This document shows, one piece after another, positions 27,401 to 33,996 of a DNA stretch of 64,000 nt (position 1 is its first letter; every line of letters starts with the position of its first letter). Below the pieces are notes generated by a model that saw only the letters and a list, made by a program, of their open reading frames with translations, ran no database searches and was not told where the DNA came from. The position numbers and the translations under genes are program-made. The DNA comes from Tridacna crocea. Lineage: Eukaryota; Mollusca; Bivalvia; Cardiida; Cardiidae. The DNA lies in NCBI GenBank assembly GCA_943736015.1, contig OX031064.1, positions 39,173,361-39,237,360 on the forward strand, given 5' to 3'.

Positions 27401-27901
27401 ATTATGTTGATTCTAACATGGTCAATTCTTAGTGAAAGGAAACCTAGTTCAAACTTAGAGTAAAAACGTGGATGAAGTTTCTATTGAATAACTCACTCAT
27501 TGAATGATGTCACTCAATATAGAATGACATCATTCTACATGGATTGTAGCAGATTTTACCACACTTTCTTTGTGCTGTGTTTCTAGCTCAGAATTCGCGT
27601 GTGATGATAGAATAAGAAGTTTACAATCGAAGAGTCAACTGAAATCTACTTACCTCCTACAAGTTACCTCACAGATTTCTTTTCCTAGTATGATATGCTG
27701 GCTGACAAGTGTAATTTTTTTTCCAGGTTTTCTGTGATAAAATCATGCCATACAGAACAAAGTGAGGAGCGTTTAAATTTCTTCCTTGTCATAAATCACC
27801 TGACAGAAATTATCAGCCCGACTCAACCAGTCGGTTATGTAAATCAGAGTGATCTGGAGGATCAAATCTATGAGAATACCTTGCATCCTAAACGTAGATA
27901 A
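400..27901 (+). CDS. MET/RON-like IPT receptor tyrosine kinase (3' part, 11 exons)
   Basis: Join of 400-493, 3551-3772, 6101-6247, 10139-10343, 13184-13393, 16629-16724, 18147-18328, 22809-22921, 24591-24750, 26298-26440, 27727-27901. It gives 581 residues and a TAA with every intron GT-AG and in phase; the 5' exons are left of the window. Domain order, numbered from the first full codon here: IPT repeats with NLNS...PRMV and GFIFDGF (1-155), a single membrane span (about 178-201) followed by HRRRKR, a juxtamembrane stretch, then a tyrosine-kinase domain (about 280-552) and a 29-residue tail. Kinase landmarks: beta-3 Lys317 (ITIKTL), HKDLAARNC at 414-422, VKVSDGSF at 429-437, PVRWMAPES at 455-463, SDVWSYGVLMWE from 474. 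IPT plus membrane span plus kinase is the MET/RON arrangement; plexins share the IPT type but lack a kinase. The usual DFG reads DGS, so catalytic activity is uncertain. Family call fairly sure, orthology not. Confidence 0.8.
530..678 (+). mobile_element. MITE-A copy, 3' end lost
   Basis: Hairpin centre near 607; the right terminal part stops where the next copy begins. Confidence 0.7.
679..903 (+). mobile_element. MITE-A copy
   Basis: TTAA at both ends (679, 900). Hairpin loop is mutated (CTGGAAAACAG). Confidence 0.8.
1235..1463 (+). mobile_element. MITE-A copy with perfect hairpin
   Basis: TTAA at 1235 and 1460. The 67-base hairpin 1290-1356 pairs perfectly. Belongs to the subfamily with ACCCATTACCACACAATC at the left end. 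Confidence 0.9.
1527..1925. mobile_element. Foldback element, partial
   Basis: One arm and the AATAAACCACTTGGGCT core of the element seen complete at 30541-31253. Confidence 0.65.
1926..2539. other. Intron sequence, nothing recognised
   Basis: AT-rich, with a possible very old MITE-A remnant around 2480-2535 (AGAAGAAATTGCTGGTTACC). Confidence 0.4.
2540..2945. mobile_element. Two degenerate MITE-A copies, back to back
   Basis: 2540-2751 in - orientation (loop CTGATCACCAG), then about 2748-2945 in + orientation with a poor hairpin. Confidence 0.65.
3029..3254 (+). mobile_element. MITE-A copy
   Basis: Starts with TTAA at 3029; hairpin almost intact (one T for C near 3127). Confidence 0.8.
3285..3488 (-). 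mobile_element. MITE-A copy with inverted loop base
   Basis: Flanks read - but the loop is GGTAACC, as in + copies. Ends with TTAA at 3485, 62 bases before the exon at 3551. Confidence 0.7.
3551..3772 (+). CDS. MET-like receptor exon: rest of IPT repeat and linker
   Basis: 74 codons in phase 0, acceptor CATGTAG, donor GTAAGT. Contains EMICSTP, an IPT cysteine strand, and GFIFDGF, followed by the start of the next IPT repeat (EIEIT). Confidence 0.8.
3825..4055 (-). mobile_element. MITE-A copy
   Basis: TTAA at 3825 and 4052; loop GGTTACC. Begins 53 bases after a coding exon. Confidence 0.85.
4182..4411 (+). mobile_element. MITE-A copy, CACTG subfamily
   Basis: TTAA at 4182 and 4408. Arms carry AACACTG and CAGTGTT, a matched pair change. 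Confidence 0.85.
4795..4992 (-). mobile_element. tRNA-derived SINE, family 2
   Basis: On the - strand it starts GGTGTCCGTGGCTGTGAGA with an A-box-like TGGCTGTGAGATAGAGCATC and a B-box-like GAGTTTGATACCC, then ends GAGATTAGTATAAGTTGT. The tail is shared with 48892-49012. Confidence 0.7.
5153..5366. mobile_element. TTAA element, family C
   Basis: Ends CCCTTATCCTGCC and GGCAGGATAAGG, TTAA on both sides, inner hairpin around AGCAAGATCAG...CTGATCTTGCT. It shares its right TTAA with the MITE-B copy that follows. Confidence 0.75.
5363..5591 (-). mobile_element. MITE-B copy
   Basis: TTAA at 5363 and 5588; ends CCCTTTACTCCATAGATAC and GCCTAATGGGGTAAAGG. Right hairpin arm partly mutated. Confidence 0.8.
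5721..5949 (+). mobile_element. MITE-B copy
   Basis: TTAA at 5721 and 5946. Hairpin core GTGAAATTGCTTGTCACGAGC. Confidence 0.85.
6101..6247 (+). CDS. MET-like receptor exon: last IPT repeat
   Basis: 49 codons in phase 0 between TTCTGTAG and GTAAGT. Encodes LTVLIGEKQC...SSIVCKP, the conserved core of the last IPT repeat in MET and plexins. No long open frame marks it because both ends are close to intron stops. Confidence 0.8.
6354..8935 (+). mobile_element. CTCACCTGAG element carrying a tandem array
   Basis: Starts GCTCACCTGAGCACGAAGTG and ends CTCAGGTGAGC...GGCCATCATGGCCCTCTTGT, so the ends are inverted copies of each other. Non-autonomous: the ORFs inside (114, 73 and 71 aa) are only the repeat unit read through. 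Confidence 0.75.
6425..8870 (+). repeat. Tandem array, about 17 units of about 145 bp
   Basis: Each unit contains CTCTAGAGGCCACATTTTC, a GATACTCATGAAA stretch, GGATGATATCTTGGA and AAAAACTAGGTCACTAGGTC. Units diverge towards the right end. Confidence 0.9.
9030..9306 (-). mobile_element. MITE-A copy with two hairpins
   Basis: TTAA at 9030 and 9303, 277 bases instead of about 225. The hairpin is duplicated: centres near 9151 and 9218. Confidence 0.85.
9385..9600 (+). mobile_element. MITE-A copy, degenerate
   Basis: TTAA at 9385; loop CTATTAGCCAGC; right end lost in a repeated TTTTGCACTTTGGCTA. Confidence 0.65.
9751..9992 (-). mobile_element. MITE-A copy
   Basis: Right TTAA at 9989; left end TGAACTCTTTACC has lost the TTAA. 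Confidence 0.8.
10139..10343 (+). CDS. MET-like receptor exon: membrane-proximal stalk and transmembrane segment
   Basis: Acceptor AATTACAG, donor GTAAGT; 68 codons plus one base. The run from FLYIAIGVG to VGVCV is a clear single membrane helix, followed by the basic stop-transfer HRRRKR. Confidence 0.85.
10373..11930 (-). mobile_element. MITE-A copy split by a CTCACCTGAG-type element
   Basis: Left part 10373-10480 up to GATGATTTTTT; the right part resumes at 11788 with GGGTAGCAAAACATTGTGGG and a hairpin. Other copies show these two parts joined. Confidence 0.65.
10481..11787 (+). mobile_element. CTCACCTGAG-type element
   Basis: Contains the shared TTCTTCTCTGAAACTAC and GTTGCCATGGCAAC stretches and ends GATACAGGGCC...CCCTCTTGT. 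The left end is a divergent TAGTTCCCCTGGCCGAAGG. A MITE-A end (11698-11746) sits inside it. Confidence 0.55.
12032..12635 (-). mobile_element. MITE-A copy split by a hAT-like element
   Basis: Hairpin near 12142-12212. The right arm is interrupted at CAGGGTCA and resumes at 12608 with GGTCATGAAAACC, ending TTAA 12632. Confidence 0.8.
12229..12607. mobile_element. hAT-like nonautonomous element, 379 bp
   Basis: Ends CATCTTCTCAAGCCAAGG and CCTTGGCTTGCGAAGATG are inverted copies with one mismatch. An 8-bp duplication CAGGGTCA stands at 12221-12228 and 12608-12615. No coding capacity. An 8-bp duplication fits the hAT superfamily. Confidence 0.8.
12909..13132 (+). mobile_element. MITE-A copy
   Basis: Ends with TTAA 13129, 52 bases before the exon at 13184. 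The left TTAA has decayed. Confidence 0.8.
13184..13393 (+). CDS. MET-like receptor exon: juxtamembrane and start of kinase N-lobe
   Basis: 2 + 207 + 1 bases, joined as CCC (Pro) upstream and GGT (Gly) downstream. Encodes a polar juxtamembrane stretch ending in VIDRGNIKPGKICTRK, where the glycine loop would begin. A normal GxGxxG is not obvious. Confidence 0.75.
13549..13750 (+). mobile_element. MITE-B copy, left hairpin arm deleted
   Basis: TTAA at 13549. Sequence jumps from TTTGATAGCATAG straight to CTCGTCATGAGCAATTTC, so only one arm remains. Confidence 0.8.
13927..15128 (+). mobile_element. ATGCTCC...GGGGGAGCAT element
   Basis: Starts ATGCTCCATGAAAC...GGGGAGCATATAGT and ends GTCCGGGGGAGCATAACCTG...GCTCTTGT. 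Inside, a roughly 105-base unit (GGTTTCTCAATTTCAGGCTG, AAAGGGGGCTTCATG) repeats about four times. Related copy at 19361. Confidence 0.7.
15313..15665. repeat. One inverted plus three direct copies of an 85-base unit
   Basis: The unit runs TTGCTTTCTTTGCAAGCTAG to GATCCTCTGAGTTT. The left copy (15313-15398) is inverted relative to three direct copies starting near 15412, 15499 and 15581, so the left end can fold back. Confidence 0.8.
15666..15893 (+). mobile_element. MITE-A copy
   Basis: TTAA at 15666, directly after the array above; loop ACGGCAACCAGC. Confidence 0.8.
16042..16270 (+). mobile_element. MITE-A copy
   Basis: TTAA at 16042 and 16267; the second TTAA is shared with a MITE-B copy. 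Confidence 0.85.
16267..16495 (+). mobile_element. MITE-B copy with near-perfect hairpin
   Basis: TTAA at 16267 and 16492. Hairpin 16375-16441 has 33-base arms and a single-base loop, core GAAATTGCTCGTGACGAGC. Confidence 0.9.
16629..16724 (+). CDS. MET-like receptor exon: kinase beta-1 to beta-3
   Basis: Small exon between AATTACAG and GTATGT. Encodes RVINGTFSAKSG...RITIKTLV; ITIK supplies the beta-3 lysine. The loop looks degenerate for a nucleotide-binding glycine loop. Confidence 0.75.
16812..17022 (-). mobile_element. MITE-A copy with perfect hairpin
   Basis: TTAA at 17019, loop GGTTACC; lies 87 bases after the exon ending 16724. Confidence 0.85.
17051..17262 (+). mobile_element. MITE-A copy, degenerate
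   Basis: Arms GGAAAACATTGTG and CACAATGTTTT are kept, the middle is not. Confidence 0.55.
17263..18146. other. Intron sequence, nothing recognised
   Basis: No repeat shared with the rest of the window was found here. It includes a less AT-rich part near 17600-17760. Confidence 0.5.
18147..18328 (+). CDS. MET-like receptor exon: kinase helix C to hinge
   Basis: 2 + 180 bases, acceptor ATATATAG, donor GTAATG. Reads LLESTRF (helix C region), DNVLQCRGVSVDE, then VYVLYPEMSNRTLKDYL, the hinge and helix D. Confidence 0.8.
18345..18621. mobile_element. MITE-A chimera with the same half on both sides
   Basis: Left half reads like the start of a - copy and right half like the end of a + copy, so both flanks are the same terminal half joined at the hairpin. 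TTAA 18618 is shared with the next copy. Confidence 0.65.
18663..19242 (+). mobile_element. CTCACCTGAG-type element, short
   Basis: Starts GCTCAACTGGACACAACATA and ends CAGATGAGCGATCCAGGGCC...CCCTCTTGTT; contains GTTGCCATGGCAACC. Confidence 0.7.
19361..20096 (+). mobile_element. ATGCTCCCC element, second copy
   Basis: Starts TATGCTCCCCGAAACATGTC and ends CCTGTCTCTGACAGCTCTTG. Shorter than the 13927 copy. Confidence 0.7.
20162..20390 (+). mobile_element. MITE-A copy with perfect hairpin
   Basis: TTAA at 20162 and 20387. The hairpin 20217-20283 is exactly 33 + 1 + 33 bases with no mismatch. Confidence 0.92.
20638..21090 (+). repeat. Dispersed repeat containing a TG microsatellite
   Basis: Starts TTATACCCAGCAAAACGAAT. 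A TG run lies at 20694-20711. The part 20836-21090 recurs at 34133-34395 (TCATTTATAAATCTAAAA, GGAAACTAACAAAAGTAT). Confidence 0.65.
21142..21673 (+). mobile_element. Mutator-like nonautonomous element, 532 bp
   Basis: Ends GGGCGCAGGACATTTGAGTG and its inverted counterpart (CGGCG...GACATTTGAGCGAA on the other strand). CTTAAGTC is present at 21134-21141 and 21674-21681 as an 8-bp target duplication. The phrase GACATTTGAGCGACAG recurs several times inside each end in opposite orientations. Confidence 0.75.
21257..21511 (+). pseudogene. FLYWCH zinc-finger remnant of a transposase
   Basis: 84 codons. CTSKGCKARIRTD followed by NSHDHETD matches the C-terminal half of a FLYWCH zinc finger (two Cys, two His), a domain often found at the front of Mutator-like transposases. 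The start of the domain and the whole catalytic part are missing, so it cannot be an active transposase. Confidence 0.65.
21731..21958 (-). mobile_element. MITE-A copy
   Basis: TTAA at 21955; left end CTCATTACC has lost its TTAA. Confidence 0.85.
21959..22427. other. Intron sequence, nothing recognised
   Basis: No similarity to other parts of the window was noticed. Confidence 0.5.
22428..22655 (+). mobile_element. MITE-A copy, CACTG-like subfamily
   Basis: TTAA at 22428 and 22652; right arm CAGTGTTTTC pairs with GACTGTT on the left. Confidence 0.85.
22809..22921 (+). CDS. MET-like receptor exon: catalytic loop
   Basis: Acceptor TTTTTCAG, donor GTAAGA, 37 codons plus two bases. Encodes AEGMNYLDAG...IVHKDLAARNC, a tyrosine-kinase catalytic loop with HKD in place of HRD (as in RYK). 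Confidence 0.85.
23797..23990 (-). mobile_element. MITE-A copy, shortened left end
   Basis: TTAA at 23987; the left end has an internal loss before AAAATAAAAGTGACTG. Confidence 0.75.
23991..24377 (+). repeat. Duplicated block containing a MITE-A copy
   Basis: MITE-A at 24007-24233 (TTAA both ends) plus about 150 bases after it recur at 33144-33505, through to the phrase TTTATACATGAATATCTAAA. Confidence 0.75.
24378..24575 (+). mobile_element. MITE-A copy, degenerate
   Basis: Hairpin arm GGCATTTTCTCCTTTTCCCC and a CATTTGCAAATGGTTTCAA end remain. Confidence 0.5.
24591..24750 (+). CDS. MET-like receptor exon: activation segment
   Basis: One base plus 53 codons. VKVSDGSFTPDLY aligns with the usual VKxADFGLARDxY, so DFG is DGS. 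Then DEYLYKTG and PVRWMAPESL follow. The two tyrosines in DEYLYK sit where MET has its tandem activation-loop tyrosines. Confidence 0.85.
25165..25618 (+). mobile_element. Two MITE-A copies sharing one TTAA
   Basis: A decayed copy 25165-25391 and a better one 25388-25618 meet at TTAA 25388-25391. Confidence 0.75.
25925..26153 (-). mobile_element. MITE-A copy
   Basis: TTAA at 25925 and 26150; loop GGTTACCAAC. Confidence 0.85.
26298..26440 (+). CDS. MET-like receptor exon: kinase C-lobe
   Basis: 47 codons plus two bases between TTTACAG and GTAAGT. Encodes WSYGVLMWEVFTNGYLPYYD and the helices after it. Confidence 0.85.
26806..26950. mobile_element. Hairpin element
   Basis: GAAAGTGTCATTTCGGATTAGCC and its inverted match (GGCTGATTAGAAATGACACTT) are about 15 bases apart. 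Confidence 0.55.
27228..27620. mobile_element. Foldback element, partial
   Basis: Contains AATAAACCACAGTTGTGAGG and the ACATTAGAAAGAAGATTAT arm; about half of the element at 30541. Confidence 0.65.
27727..27901 (+). CDS. MET-like receptor last coding exon: end of kinase and tail
   Basis: One base plus 57 codons and TAA. Finishes the C-lobe (RLNFFLVINHLTEI), then a tail containing GYVNQ and IYENT, both Tyr-x-Asn sites. The usual Cys-Trp after the C-lobe Cys is absent (KSCHTEQ). Confidence 0.85.
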
Positions 27902-27948
27902 TGCTATGGATAATTGCAATAGTATATGTACATACTATTACTAAACCT

Positions 27949-28303
27949 TTTAATCGTTTACCAGATGACAAAATTTTAGCCTTGTCCAAATTGAAAACAT
28001 TTTGCCGACAACAATTTCAGCATGGCTCAGATGGTTGACTTTTTCTCTGAGAGGATGATTGGAAACATTGTGGGAAAAGGTTGTAAATGTTAATCTTAAC
28101 TTTTGGTGTATCTGCAGTAGACTATTTTTGATTAATTGATTCAATGTGGCTCAATTGGTGCAATTTTCCTTGATGGGGTAGAAAACATTGTGGAAAAAGG
28201 AAAAAAATGCTGTTTACCATTATTTTCTCCTTTTCCCACGATGTTTTTAAAAGGCTTCTTTCTTAGGGTTGTTAAAAGTCGTCATTGTTTGGTAAAGGGT
28301 TAA
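27949..28303 (-). mobile_element. MITE-A copy with an internal insertion or partial duplication
   Basis: Has two left-arm starts (GGAAACATTGTGGG near 28061 and GAAAACATTGTGG near 28182) but only one right arm; ends with TTAA at 28300. It lies in the 3' UTR region of the MET-like gene. Confidence 0.7.
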
Positions 28304-28334
28304 AAGGTAAATGGTACATGAGTTTATAATGTCA

Positions 28335-28340
28335 AATAAA
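28335..28340 (+). terminator. Candidate polyadenylation signal, MET-like gene
   Basis: AATAAA 434 bases after the stop codon. It lies beyond a MITE-A copy, so the link is weak; no closer AATAAA was noticed. Confidence 0.3.
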
Positions 28341-28350
28341 TCCATTTATT

Positions 28351-29612
28351 TTTATACGCATGTCGAAGACGGGACGTATTATGGGATCACCCATGGCGTC
28401 CAGGTGGGTTTGTGTCTGGGTGGGCGGAGCGTATCTCCAAAACTATACTAGCTATTGTTATGAAATTTCATAGGTGGATAGATCTCATCAAGGGAGAGTG
28501 CAGTGCACATGAACCATAACTCTTGCTTTCGTATTTTTTTGAGTTATTGCCCTTTGTTTATTTTCATACTTTAATTTTGAGTTATTGCCCTTTGTTTATT
28601 TTCATACTTTTTGTCCGGCACATATCTCAAAAATATACTAGCTATGGTTATGATATTTCATGCATGGATAGATCTCATCAAGGGGGAGTGCAGTGCACAT
28701 GAACCATAACTCTTTGCTTGCTTAGTTTTGAGTTATTGCCCTTTGTTTATTTTCATACTTGAATTTTGTCCAGTGCATTTCTTCAAAACTATGCTAGTTA
28801 TGGATATGAAATTTCATGCGTGGATACATTCCATCAAGGGGAAGTGCATATAAATTGCAACTCTTGCTTGCTTAATTTTTGATTCATTCCCCTTTGTTTA
28901 TTTTCATTCTTGAATTTTGTCTGGTGCATATCTTCAAAACTATACTAGTTATGGATATGATATTTCATGTGTGAATACATTCCATCAAGGGGAAGTGCTG
29001 TGCACATGAATTGCAACACTTGCTTGCTTAATTTTTGAGTTATTGCCCTTTGTTGTTTTTTTCAAACTTGAATTTTGTATGATGCACATCTCCCAAACTA
29101 TACTAGCTAGGGTTATGAAATTTCAACTCAAATACACTGCCATTATCTGCAATCAATGGCAAAAATTTCTGTACTACTATTTTTCTATACCTCCCCTTTA
29201 TGATTATTATGCCCCAACTTTACAACTTGGGGTAGGACGGGCGTATCTTGCGACAATTTACCACTCTTGTTTGGTGTATATATTTTTTATTTATTTGAAT
29301 TATATAAACATTTTGAGCTTCGCTCTTTTCGCTGGAAACATTGAGCTATTGTTATAGCTTTGTTGTCTTCTGACATGTTACCAAAAACTTTGAAATTTAG
29401 TCATATCTGTCATATTTAAAGATATTTACTTCAAACTAGGAGTGTTTGTTATCTACATTTATCAAAAGGGGAGCTATAGGGGCATGATATCTATCAGGAC
29501 AGATTTGACATAGTTTTGCCCCCTTTTTGACGTAGAATTTCAATTTATATTAATCTTTTTCTAGACGTAACAGCAGTCAAGCGTTGGCACCTGCATGCGG
29601 TGCTATTGTTTT
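28351..29612 (+). repeat. Element with about five tandem units of about 155 bp
   Basis: Starts TATACGCATGTCGAAGACGG. Each unit has AAACTATACTAGCTATGG, TTTCATG.GTGGATA, CATCAAGGGG and GAGTTATTGCCCTTTGTTTA. Ends near GGCACCTGCATGCGGTGCTA. No coding frame. Confidence 0.75.
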
Positions 29613-29810
29613 ATATCCAACATTTGTAAAAAACCTTAGTTTTTAGAAATGCATGGTATTATAAGTTTTTAAATTTGTATAGAGATTTATTATATGTACT
29701 GATATTGTCCCAGTGTTTTGCATTGGATGAAAGTGTCCAAAAATTTTTCATACTGGACACTTTCATATTGGACTAAGATCATTTTGCACCAGTGAGGACA
29801 GAACTACCTT

Positions 29811-30029
29811 ACCCTTTACCAAACAATCCATGGTTTCTACGACCCCAAGGAAGAAGCCATCTGAAAACATAATGGGAAAAGGTGAAAATGCTGGTAACCA
29901 GCATTTTCTCCTTTTTCCAAATGCTTTCTTCTGTTCAAAGGTCAAGTTTCAATTTTTAAGTCATGCTTATCTTGCAAAGGCTTTCAATTTGGACATGTCT
30001 GATATTTTGGTTTTTTGGTAAAGAGTTAA
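29811..30029 (+). mobile_element. MITE-A copy
   Basis: TTAA at 30026; hairpin intact but right arm truncated at CAAATGCTTTC. Confidence 0.8.
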
Positions 30030-30099
30030 AACATTTTGACAACAGCCAATGTACATTTAATGTCCCTTCTTGCAAACCTCTTTCTAAAGAACACATTTT

Positions 30100-30525
30100 C
30101 ATGTAAGTAGTCTTTTGTCCTTACAAAAACAGCAATTTGTTTTCTTGAAGGGTAAATATTGTGGAAAAAGGAGAAAATGCTGGTTTCCAGCATTTTCTCT
30201 TTTTCCACAATATTTTCAAAATATTTTTTTTATCAGGTTAGTTAAAGGTCTGGATTGTGTGTAGGGGACTAAACCTCATTCTAAATTACCATTGCTGATT
30301 TATTTTCAGTCATTCATTTTCAGCCCATTTTTACAATATGAAATGTTGGTTAGTTGCGTTTAGATGTTTACCACTCAATCTTATGTTTCTACAACCCTGC
30401 AAGAAAAAGCTTTCAAGAAAAAATCCCTCCATTGAGCCGTAAATACTTTGTCATCTGCAAATGCTTCCAATATAGATAAGTCACTATAGATAAGTACATT
30501 ATCTGATCATGTGGTAAATTTTCAA
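30100..30525. mobile_element. Two decayed MITE-A copies
   Basis: 30100-30270 keeps its hairpin (loop CTGGTTTCCAG). 30362-30525 has both ends but has lost the hairpin. Confidence 0.55.
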
Positions 30526-30540
30526 CTAAATAAATTAAGA

Positions 30541-31253
30541 CTCTAAGATGATATGTGAGTTGGGCTCTATAAACACATTGTAATGAAAGCTTGGTAAAAT
30601 CTATGTTGTTCTAAGTAGAGTGATGTTCTTTGATATAGAATGACGTCATTCTCTATAAAGTAATTAAGTAAGCAAGTTATTCAATGAAATGTAATCAGTT
30701 CTGTTACTGTAAGTATGAACTTGCTTTCCTTTAAGTTGGTTATGTTACAATCGAAGTAATCTTCTTTCTATTGTGGTTTATCATTCAATAAACCACGTTA
30801 TGGGTTGTGAGGCACAATTAATAAACCACTTGGGCTATCTCCCTTGTGGGTTATTTATTGTGTCTCGGAACTCACAACTTTGGTTTATTTAAGAAATAAT
30901 CTTCTTTCTGTTGTGGTTTATCACTCAATAAACCAAGCAGCCCAAGTGGTTTATTTATTGTGCCTCATAACTCACAAGGTGGATTATTGAACAATAAACC
31001 ACCATAGAAACAAGATTATTTCGATTCTAACATGACCAACTGTTAATCATAAGAAAAAAAGTTCATACTTACAGTAAAAACGCGAATGCGGATTATATTC
31101 CATTGAATAACTCACTAACTGACTTTATACAGGACGACATCACTCTACGTGAAATGAAGTCACACTCTTTGGTATAACGTAGATTTTACCATGTTTTCGT
31201 TGCACTGTGTTTATAGAGCCAAATTCATGTGTCATGTTAGAATGAACAATAAA
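30541..31253. mobile_element. Complete foldback element, about 710 bp
   Basis: Left arm from TGAGTTGGGCTCTATAAACAC and right arm to GTGTTTATAGAGCCAAATTC are inverted copies over about 350 bases. The middle repeats AATAAACC and CACTTGGGCT. No coding capacity. Confidence 0.8.
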
Positions 31254-31529
31254 CCATGTTAAAAAGAAGATTATTTCTTAAATATTCATGGCCCAACATA
31301 GTTGATAAGTTTCAGATTTATGATAGGAAACAAATCTGTGCAGGGCACAAAAACTGCTACAGTTCAAAATTGATAATGATTTGTGAAGTTGCCAAGTTTT
31401 GCACCAGAATCCATCCCAAAGTCAAATGGAAGGTTACTTGCAGTTACCACATTAGACACAGCATAGTTTTCTTCTTGTACGATCATGTTTTCCATGGCTT
31501 TTCCATTGATCCTTCACAATCATATCTTC

Positions 31530-31741
31530 AGCCCTTTACCAAATAGATCCTGGTTTTTTCGACCCTGAGATAAGTCTTTTGAAAACATTGCGGGAAAAGA
31601 AGAAAATGCTGGTAACCAGCATTTTCTCCTTTTCCCTCAATGTTTTCTACCCTTTAAATTTTTTAGGTAATTTTAATTTTTCGACTGCAAGTGCTTTCAA
31701 TTTGGACAAGTCTAAAATTTCGTCTTTTGGTAAAGGGTTAA
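31530..31741 (+). mobile_element. MITE-A copy
   Basis: TTAA at 31738; left end CAGCCCTTTACCAAATAG. Confidence 0.8.
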
Positions 31742-31967
31742 ATGCTTTTGAAGAAATACAATGTACTGAATTTACATTTCTATTAGCTTGGAATTCATCC
31801 CACAGTACTCTTCGTATCACATTCCAACATATTAAAACCCTTTGGTGTCGACCTCCTGCAACCTTAATCATTGGATAGCATACCTGTCTAGAGTAGTCAG
31901 ACCCCATTTCCTTTGCTTTTCTCTCTATTATGTAAGTTAAAAGGCCTGAACAGTCATGTTAAAGCAT

Positions 31968-32190
31968 TTAACTCTTTCCCAAACAAGCCCTGGTTTTGAA
32001 GTAAAAGTCTTTAAAAGACGCTGTGGGAAAAGGAGAAATTGCTCGTAACGAGCAATTTCTACTTTTCCCACAGTGTTTTCTCACCTATCGGAAAACTTTC
32101 TGCCATTCTCATTAAAATCAAAATTGTCATAATTATGCACACACTCTGAGTTTGGGACAGTCTAAAATTTGTCATTTGGGAAAGGGTTAA
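31968..32190 (+). mobile_element. MITE-A/B intermediate copy
   Basis: TTAA at 31968 and 32187. Flanks are MITE-A, but the hairpin core reads GAGAAATTGCTCGTAACGAGC, the MITE-B loop with MITE-A outer arms. Confidence 0.85.
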
Positions 32191-32342
32191 ATGTATCGTG
32201 TTAGTATCCTAAGTTGAAAAGTCAGGGGGAAGTATAATCCAAAACTGCATTTTCTACCAGTCTTATGTTATGTTATCTTGAAACCACAAGAGATAATATT
32301 TTGCATGAAGCTGCAAAAAATGAAAAATACAGTTTGATGTAT

Positions 32343-32535
32343 TAACTCTTTATTGAACAAAAGAAATTTAGATTTGCCAAAATAGAAAGCATTAATTTTG
32401 ATGGATTCAAAGTACCTGTTTGTGAGAATGAAATAAAAGGATATATCTGTGGATTTTTCTCCCTTTCCCTCATTGTTTTCAGAAGGCATCATAATAAGGA
32501 TTATAAAGTCACAGGATTACTTTGTAAAGGTTTAA
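32343..32535 (-). mobile_element. MITE-A copy, degenerate
   Basis: Only end motifs and one hairpin arm remain. Confidence 0.5.
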
Positions 32536-33143
32536 AGACAAAACAGGTAAGAAATAACTGAAAATGAACAGTTTATGTTAAGTTCTATGACTTTTTGTCA
32601 GTTTTATCTTTTTTCTACATTTTCTTCCATTTTGAGGCTTGTCAGTGCTTTTGTATGGTTGACAGGGTTTTTAAATACATACTTGATCCAGTTTGATATT
32701 TTTATATAAAAATATTTTTATATAAAACAGAATAACAGATTTTATATTTTTTTACCGAGTCTCATAAATAAAGGATTGCTTGTGTTAAAGCATTACTTAT
32801 TTGTAAAATTAGTGCCATTACAAACACCAATTCTAACTACTGATTCAGTGTTGTTGTGCCACTCAGGTAAGTAGTATTTTCTCTTTTTTCACAACATTTT
32901 CTTTTATTTCAAAGATACAGATAATCAACCGAGATACATTTAATGTAAAGCGCTTGTAGGTTTGTGATTGCAAACCATGCAAATCTAAAATAAGACTGCA
33001 CAAAGCATGAGCTTTGACCCTCATTGTACACTGTTTGTTATTTTGGCACAAATTAAAGTCAAAACAGACATGGAATTACAATGTTAAGGCCTTTTTTCCT
33101 CTGTAAACATGATGTCTATATCAATATTGCAGCCCCCAATTAT

Positions 33144-33505
33144 GGCTTACACTGTTACATTAATCCATTACCACACAAACATGAGTTTTAATGGCCCAGA
33201 AGAAATATCTATTTGAAAATATTGTGGGCAAAGGAGAAAATGCTGGTAAGCAGCATTTCCACCTTTTCTAACAACTTATAATTTCATCTTTTCTCGAATA
33301 AGAATTTAGATTTCGAATCACATTTATTTCGTCGTCTGCTAATGATTTAAATTTTCGACTGTCAGCAAATAGCTAATGAGACATTATGGTCAATAATAAA
33401 AACAACTTCAAAAACAAAAAAATGTGTCAAATTCAAGGGTGTTATATGACATAGCGATGATAAATATAATTCAATATTTATACATGAATATCTAAAAAAA
33501 AGATA
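33144..33505 (+). repeat. Second copy of the 23991-24377 block
   Basis: Includes a MITE-A (33158-33365, loop CTGGTAAGCAGC) with its right end deleted, followed by the same flanking bases. Confidence 0.75.
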
Positions 33506-33535
33506 GCGACAAAAGAACAAATCCCCCATATTGGC

Positions 33536-33774
33536 AAACAATCCATGGCTTTCACAATCCTGAATAAGAAGCCTTTTGAAAACATCGTGGAAAAAGGAGA
33601 AAATGTAAAGAAAACGTGGGAAAAGGAAAAATACATTTTCTCCTTTTCCCACAATGTTTTCTTCCCATCCCTCAACAAATTCCAATTTTTGAGTGACATT
33701 ACTTTTGTTGTCTACAAAATTTATGCTTCCAATTTGGACCAGTCTACAATTCTGATGTTTGATAAAAAGTTAAT
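33536..33774 (+). mobile_element. MITE-A copy with rearranged hairpin
   Basis: Loop replaced by a second partial left arm (GAAAACGTGGGAAAAGG), giving two left arms and one right arm. Confidence 0.7.
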
Positions 33775-33996
33775 CAACTTTTCCTTTTGCCACATTTTCT
33801 AAAAACACTTACCATGATATGAAAAAGGGGTTACTTACAAGAATAAGCGTATTTTGTGGACATTATTGATCAAGCATGTGCAGCTTGACCTTGAATCTAT
33901 ACCGTCCTCTATTTTACTAAGGATACTGACAAGTCACCTTTGATATTATTTTGTTGTTTTTGTCCTGAATTAAAAAGTCCATTCAGCTACTTACAA

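Noticed and set aside
31256-31546. 96-codon + frame as a gene
   Set aside because: It begins at the edge of the foldback element, has no recognisable domain and no convincing exon partners.
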